Below are positions 61,765-64,000 of a stretch of DNA of 64,000 nucleotides, piece after piece. The notes under the pieces are model-generated. The model did no database searches, was not told the origin of the DNA, and was given only the letters and a program-made list of their open reading frames with translations. Every line of letters starts with the position of its first letter. Position 1 is the stretch's first letter. Made by a program: the position numbers and the translations under genes. The DNA comes from an uncultured Lachnospiraceae bacterium (lineage in GTDB: Bacteria; Bacillota; Clostridia; Lachnospirales; Lachnospiraceae): positions 124,001 to 188,000 of the forward strand of contig CAJTWM010000002.1 of assembly GCA_910579805.1 (NCBI GenBank). The letters run 5' to 3'.

Positions 61765-62457
61765 ATGATTTATTCACATGAAGTAGAAAAAATGTGTACT
61801 GTAGCACAGGGTGTTAATCACGGTTGTGCTCCGATCCCGGAAGAAGCAAAATGGGTAAAGGCAAAAGAAGTTAAAGATATCTCTGGTCTGACACACGGCA
61901 TTGGCTGGTGCGCGCCGCAGCAGGGCGCCTGCAAGCTGACATTAAATGTGAAAGAAGGAATTATACAGGAGGCTTTGGTAGAAACGATCGGTTGTTCCGG
62001 TATGACGCATTCTGCAGCTATGGCAGCGGAAATTTTACCGGGAAGAACGGTTTTGGAAGCTTTAAATACAGACTTGGTATGTGACGCGATCAATACGGCT
62101 ATGAGAGAATTATTCTTACAGATCGTATATGGACGTACTCAGAGCGCATTCTCTGAAGAGGGTCTTCCGATCGGTGCAGGTCTTGAAGATTTAGGAAAAG
62201 GTTTAAGAAGTCAGGTTGGTACGATGTACGGTACATTGAAAAAGGGTCCCCGTTATCTGGAAATGGCAGAAGGTTATGTAACGGGAATCGCTCTTGACGA
62301 AAAGGACCAGATCATCGGTTATCAGTTCGTAAGCCTTGGAAAAATGACGGACTTCATCAAAAAAGGCGACGATCCTAACACTGCATATGAAAAGGCAAAA
62401 GGCCAGTACGGCCGTGTAGATGATGCGGTTAAGATTATCGATCCGAGGGAAGAATAA
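61765..62457 (+). CDS. NifU/IscU-like iron-sulfur scaffold protein paired with GGGtGRT
   Basis: The 230-residue protein starts at the ATG at 61765, seven bases after AAGGAG. It resembles the NifU/IscU scaffold fold. Cysteines lie in IGWCAPQQGACKL and in TIGCSGMTHSAAMAAEI, the latter matching the second ligand cysteine of IscU; the third IscU cysteine is not evident. The C-terminal 90 residues are extra. In Clostridia and other anaerobes it is always, as far as I recall, followed by the GGGtGRT gene, as here after 17 bases. Codon use and the strong ribosome site suggest high expression. Its exact job is unknown. Confidence 0.85.
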   Translation: MIYSHEVEKMCTVAQGVNHGCAPIPEEAKWVKAKEVKDISGLTHGIGWCAPQQGACKLTLNVKEGIIQEALVETIGCSGMTHSAAMAAEILPGRTVLEALNTDLVCDAINTAMRELFLQIVYGRTQSAFSEEGLPIGAGLEDLGKGLRSQVGTMYGTLKKGPRYLEMAEGYVTGIALDEKDQIIGYQFVSLGKMTDFIKKGDDPNTAYEKAKGQYGRVDDAVKIIDPREE

Positions 62458-62474
62458 GAAGGAGGACAGAACAA

Positions 62475-63485
62475 ATGGCATTATTTGAATCATATGAAAG
62501 AAGAATTGACAAAATCAATTCTGTACTTAACGGCTATGGAATTTCTTCTATTGAAGAAGCGGAGAAAATTACAAAAGATGCTGGGCTTGATGTTTATGAG
62601 CAGGTTAAGAAGATCCAGCCTATCTGTTTTGAAAATGCATGCTGGGCTTATACGGTAGGCGCGGCAATCGCAATCAAAAAGGGATGTAAAAGAGCGGCAG
62701 ACGCGGCGGCAGCCATCGGTGAAGGCCTTCAGGCTTTCTGTATTCCGGGTTCCGTTGCAGATCAGCGTAAAGTAGGTCTTGGACACGGTAATCTTGGCAA
62801 GATGTTACTGGAAGAAGAAACGGACTGCTTCTGTTTCCTTGCAGGACATGAATCTTTTGCGGCGGCAGAGGGCGCTATCGGTATTGCCGAGAAAGCTAAT
62901 AAAGTTCGCCAGAAACCTTTAAGAGTTATTCTTAACGGCCTTGGAAAAGACGCGGCACAGGTTATTTCCCGTATTAACGGATTTACCTTTGTAGAGACGG
63001 AAATGGATTACTATACCGGTGAAGTAAAAGAAATCAGCAGAACCCCTTATTCCGACGGTCTGCGTTCTAAAGTAAACTGCTACGGCGCTAACGATGTAAC
63101 GGAAGGCGTTGCGATCATGCATAAGGAAGGCGTTGACGTATCCATTACGGGTAATTCCACAAACCCGACCAGATTCCAGCATCCGGTAGCAGGTACTTAT
63201 AAAAAAGAATGTGTAGAGCAGGGTAAGAAATATTTCTCAGTAGCAAGCGGCGGCGGTACGGGACGTACCCTTCATCCGGATAACATGGCGGCGGGTCCTG
63301 CTTCTTACGGTATGACCGATACTATGGGACGTATGCATTCCGACGCGCAGTTTGCAGGTTCTTCTTCCGTACCGGCACACGTTGAAATGATGGGACTGAT
63401 CGGTATGGGTAATAACCCGATGGTAGGCGCTACCGTTGCTGTGGCAGTTTCTATCGAGGAAGCTGCTAAAGCAGGTAAATTTTAA
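62475..63485 (+). CDS. GGGtGRT family protein
   Basis: The 336-residue protein is named for its signature SVASGGGTGRTLHPDNMAAG in the C-terminal third. Other conserved blocks are an early Cys (IQPICFENACWAYTVGAAIA), LGHGNLGKMLLEEETDCFCFLAGHESFAA, and RVYHEVEMMGLIGMGNNPMVG-like text (here SVPAHVEMMGLIGMGNNPMV). The function is not established. The tight pairing with an IscU-like scaffold points to metal-cluster or sulfur chemistry in strict anaerobes. GGAGG precedes the ATG. It ends just before a terminator with G-T pairs. Confidence 0.92.
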   Translation: MALFESYERRIDKINSVLNGYGISSIEEAEKITKDAGLDVYEQVKKIQPICFENACWAYTVGAAIAIKKGCKRAADAAAAIGEGLQAFCIPGSVADQRKVGLGHGNLGKMLLEEETDCFCFLAGHESFAAAEGAIGIAEKANKVRQKPLRVILNGLGKDAAQVISRINGFTFVETEMDYYTGEVKEISRTPYSDGLRSKVNCYGANDVTEGVAIMHKEGVDVSITGNSTNPTRFQHPVAGTYKKECVEQGKKYFSVASGGGTGRTLHPDNMAAGPASYGMTDTMGRMHSDAQFAGSSSVPAHVEMMGLIGMGNNPMVGATVAVAVSIEEAAKAGKF

Positions 63486-63525
63486 GGGTATCTTATTCGG
63501 AAAAGTGAAATAAGCATATAAGAAA

Positions 63526-63580
63526 GGAGCTGTTGCAAAAGTAAAGGGTCATTTACGAAGGCAGCGGCTTCTTTTATTTG
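63526..63580 (+). terminator. Probable terminator after the GGGtGRT gene
   Basis: GGAGCTGTTGC (63526-63536) pairs with GCAGCGGCTTC (63561-63571), partly by G-T pairs; a small GTAAA/TTTAC hairpin sits inside, and TTTTATTT follows. Confidence 0.55.
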
Positions 63581-63617
63581 GGAAGAGCTATAACAAACGG
63601 GCAGAGGTATCGAAACA

Positions 63618-64000
63618 TTGTCAGAACAGCATTATTTCAAAAAAGCATTGTCTGATTTTACTTATGATGTGGCCAGCGGCGGTGCGGTCCGCCATTTGAC
63701 GGATGTAGGATATACCGTAAAACAGATTATGGAAAATCTTTCTTATCCGACGCCGTACAAAAGAGTACAAAGGACCGTTTGGGAGCATTTACTGAATACA
63801 GGGGTTATACTTTTGGAAGAACCGGGAACAGGGACTTTGCAGGAAACCGTTACTTATGTAAAAGAATATAATAAATACGGAAAAGCCAGTTTCCGGCGTA
63901 TAACAAAACAACAGGAAAAACCGGAAAATCTTTTATTTAAGGAAGAGCGGTTTGTGGAAAGCAAAGAAAATAAGCTGGATGACTTTTTATTAAAAAAATG
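63618..64000 (+). CDS. Hypothetical protein, cut by the window edge
   Basis: An open frame runs from a TTG at 63618 to the window end (127 codons visible). There is a stop at 63591 and no other start before the family-like text begins; GAGG lies 10 bases upstream. The product begins SEQHYFKKALSDFTYDVASG, continues with AVRHLTDVGYTVKQIMENL and TPYKRVQRTVWEHLLNTGV, all helical and looking like a winged-helix-type region, then becomes charged. I do not recognise it. It follows the GGGtGRT gene in the same direction and may be functionally linked. Confidence 0.65.
   Translation, partial: MSEQHYFKKALSDFTYDVASGGAVRHLTDVGYTVKQIMENLSYPTPYKRVQRTVWEHLLNTGVILLEEPGTGTLQETVTYVKEYNKYGKASFRRITKQQEKPENLLFKEERFVESKENKLDDFLLKK

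Noticed and set aside
1..64000. CRISPR arrays, rRNA genes, insertion sequences with transposases
   Set aside because: Reading through the window I found no regularly spaced repeat-spacer pattern, no rRNA and no transposase gene; only one tRNA was recognised.

Overview
The window looks like chromosome from a Gram-positive anaerobe of the class Clostridia, most likely a Lachnospiraceae gut bacterium. The grounds are the mid-40s GC impression, strong GGAGG ribosome sites, the clostridial-type serC-serA pair, a ferredoxin-dependent indolepyruvate oxidoreductase, Bce-type sensing and ABC genes, a GGGtGRT-family protein and a SHOCT-like/serine-recombinase pair. The family assignment is inference from protein flavour; no marker such as rRNA is present. 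Both window edges cut through genes.

Layout, left to right. At 1-3.2 kb lie a DUF1292 protein (cut), a glycogen-debranching-like GH13 protein whose catalytic residues all appear replaced, a DUF5662 protein and an Arg/Asp/Cys-repeat protein. At 3.2-7.7 kb a minus-strand operon encodes an XRE-cupin regulator and the polyamine importer PotABCD, with a promoter and a palindromic operator. At 7.8-10.1 kb are a lactonase and chorismate synthase. At 10.1-11.4 kb a 160-bp MITE-like palindrome sits beside a frameshifted acyltransferase pseudogene. At 11.6-15.3 kb are a VanY-type carboxypeptidase, tgt, yajC and a DUF402 protein. At 15.6-21.7 kb leuB-ilvD-ilvB (branched-chain amino acids) is followed by an L,D-transpeptidase. 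At 21.8-26.6 kb are serC-serA, two small unknowns and DUF1015. At 26.6-30.1 kb are glgB (with an odd basic tail), mscS and tRNA-Thr(CGT). At 30.3-32.8 kb are an SGNH/CE2-like esterase and a split ThrE-type exporter. At 32.9-37.8 kb is a BceRS-BceAB module ending in a 32-residue membrane microprotein. At 37.9-42.2 kb are two serine hydrolases and a solitary large serine recombinase with a small partner.

At 42.3-50.2 kb one plus-strand operon encodes a thioesterase, an acyl-CoA ligase, a Na+/solute symporter, IorA, IorB, a PaaK-type ligase and a tandem ACT protein: a cassette for interconverting aryl acids, aryl-CoAs and aryl-2-oxoacids. It runs into the truncated end of an oppositely oriented ABC permease, which marks a rearrangement. 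At 52-54.6 kb are argH and an archaeal/fungal-type asd. At 54.6-61.4 kb are an EAL protein with a degenerate GGDEF, topB, a left-handed beta-helix protein and a multidomain diguanylate cyclase. At 61.7-64 kb a NifU/IscU-like scaffold and a GGGtGRT protein form a tight, poorly understood pair, with a third gene entering the right edge.

Most of the window is ordinary biosynthesis and transport. The best candidates for something not yet described are the NifU-like/GGGtGRT pair, the catalytically stripped GH13 protein, the aryl-acid operon, DUF1015 as a serine-pathway gene, and the microprotein at the end of the Bce module.
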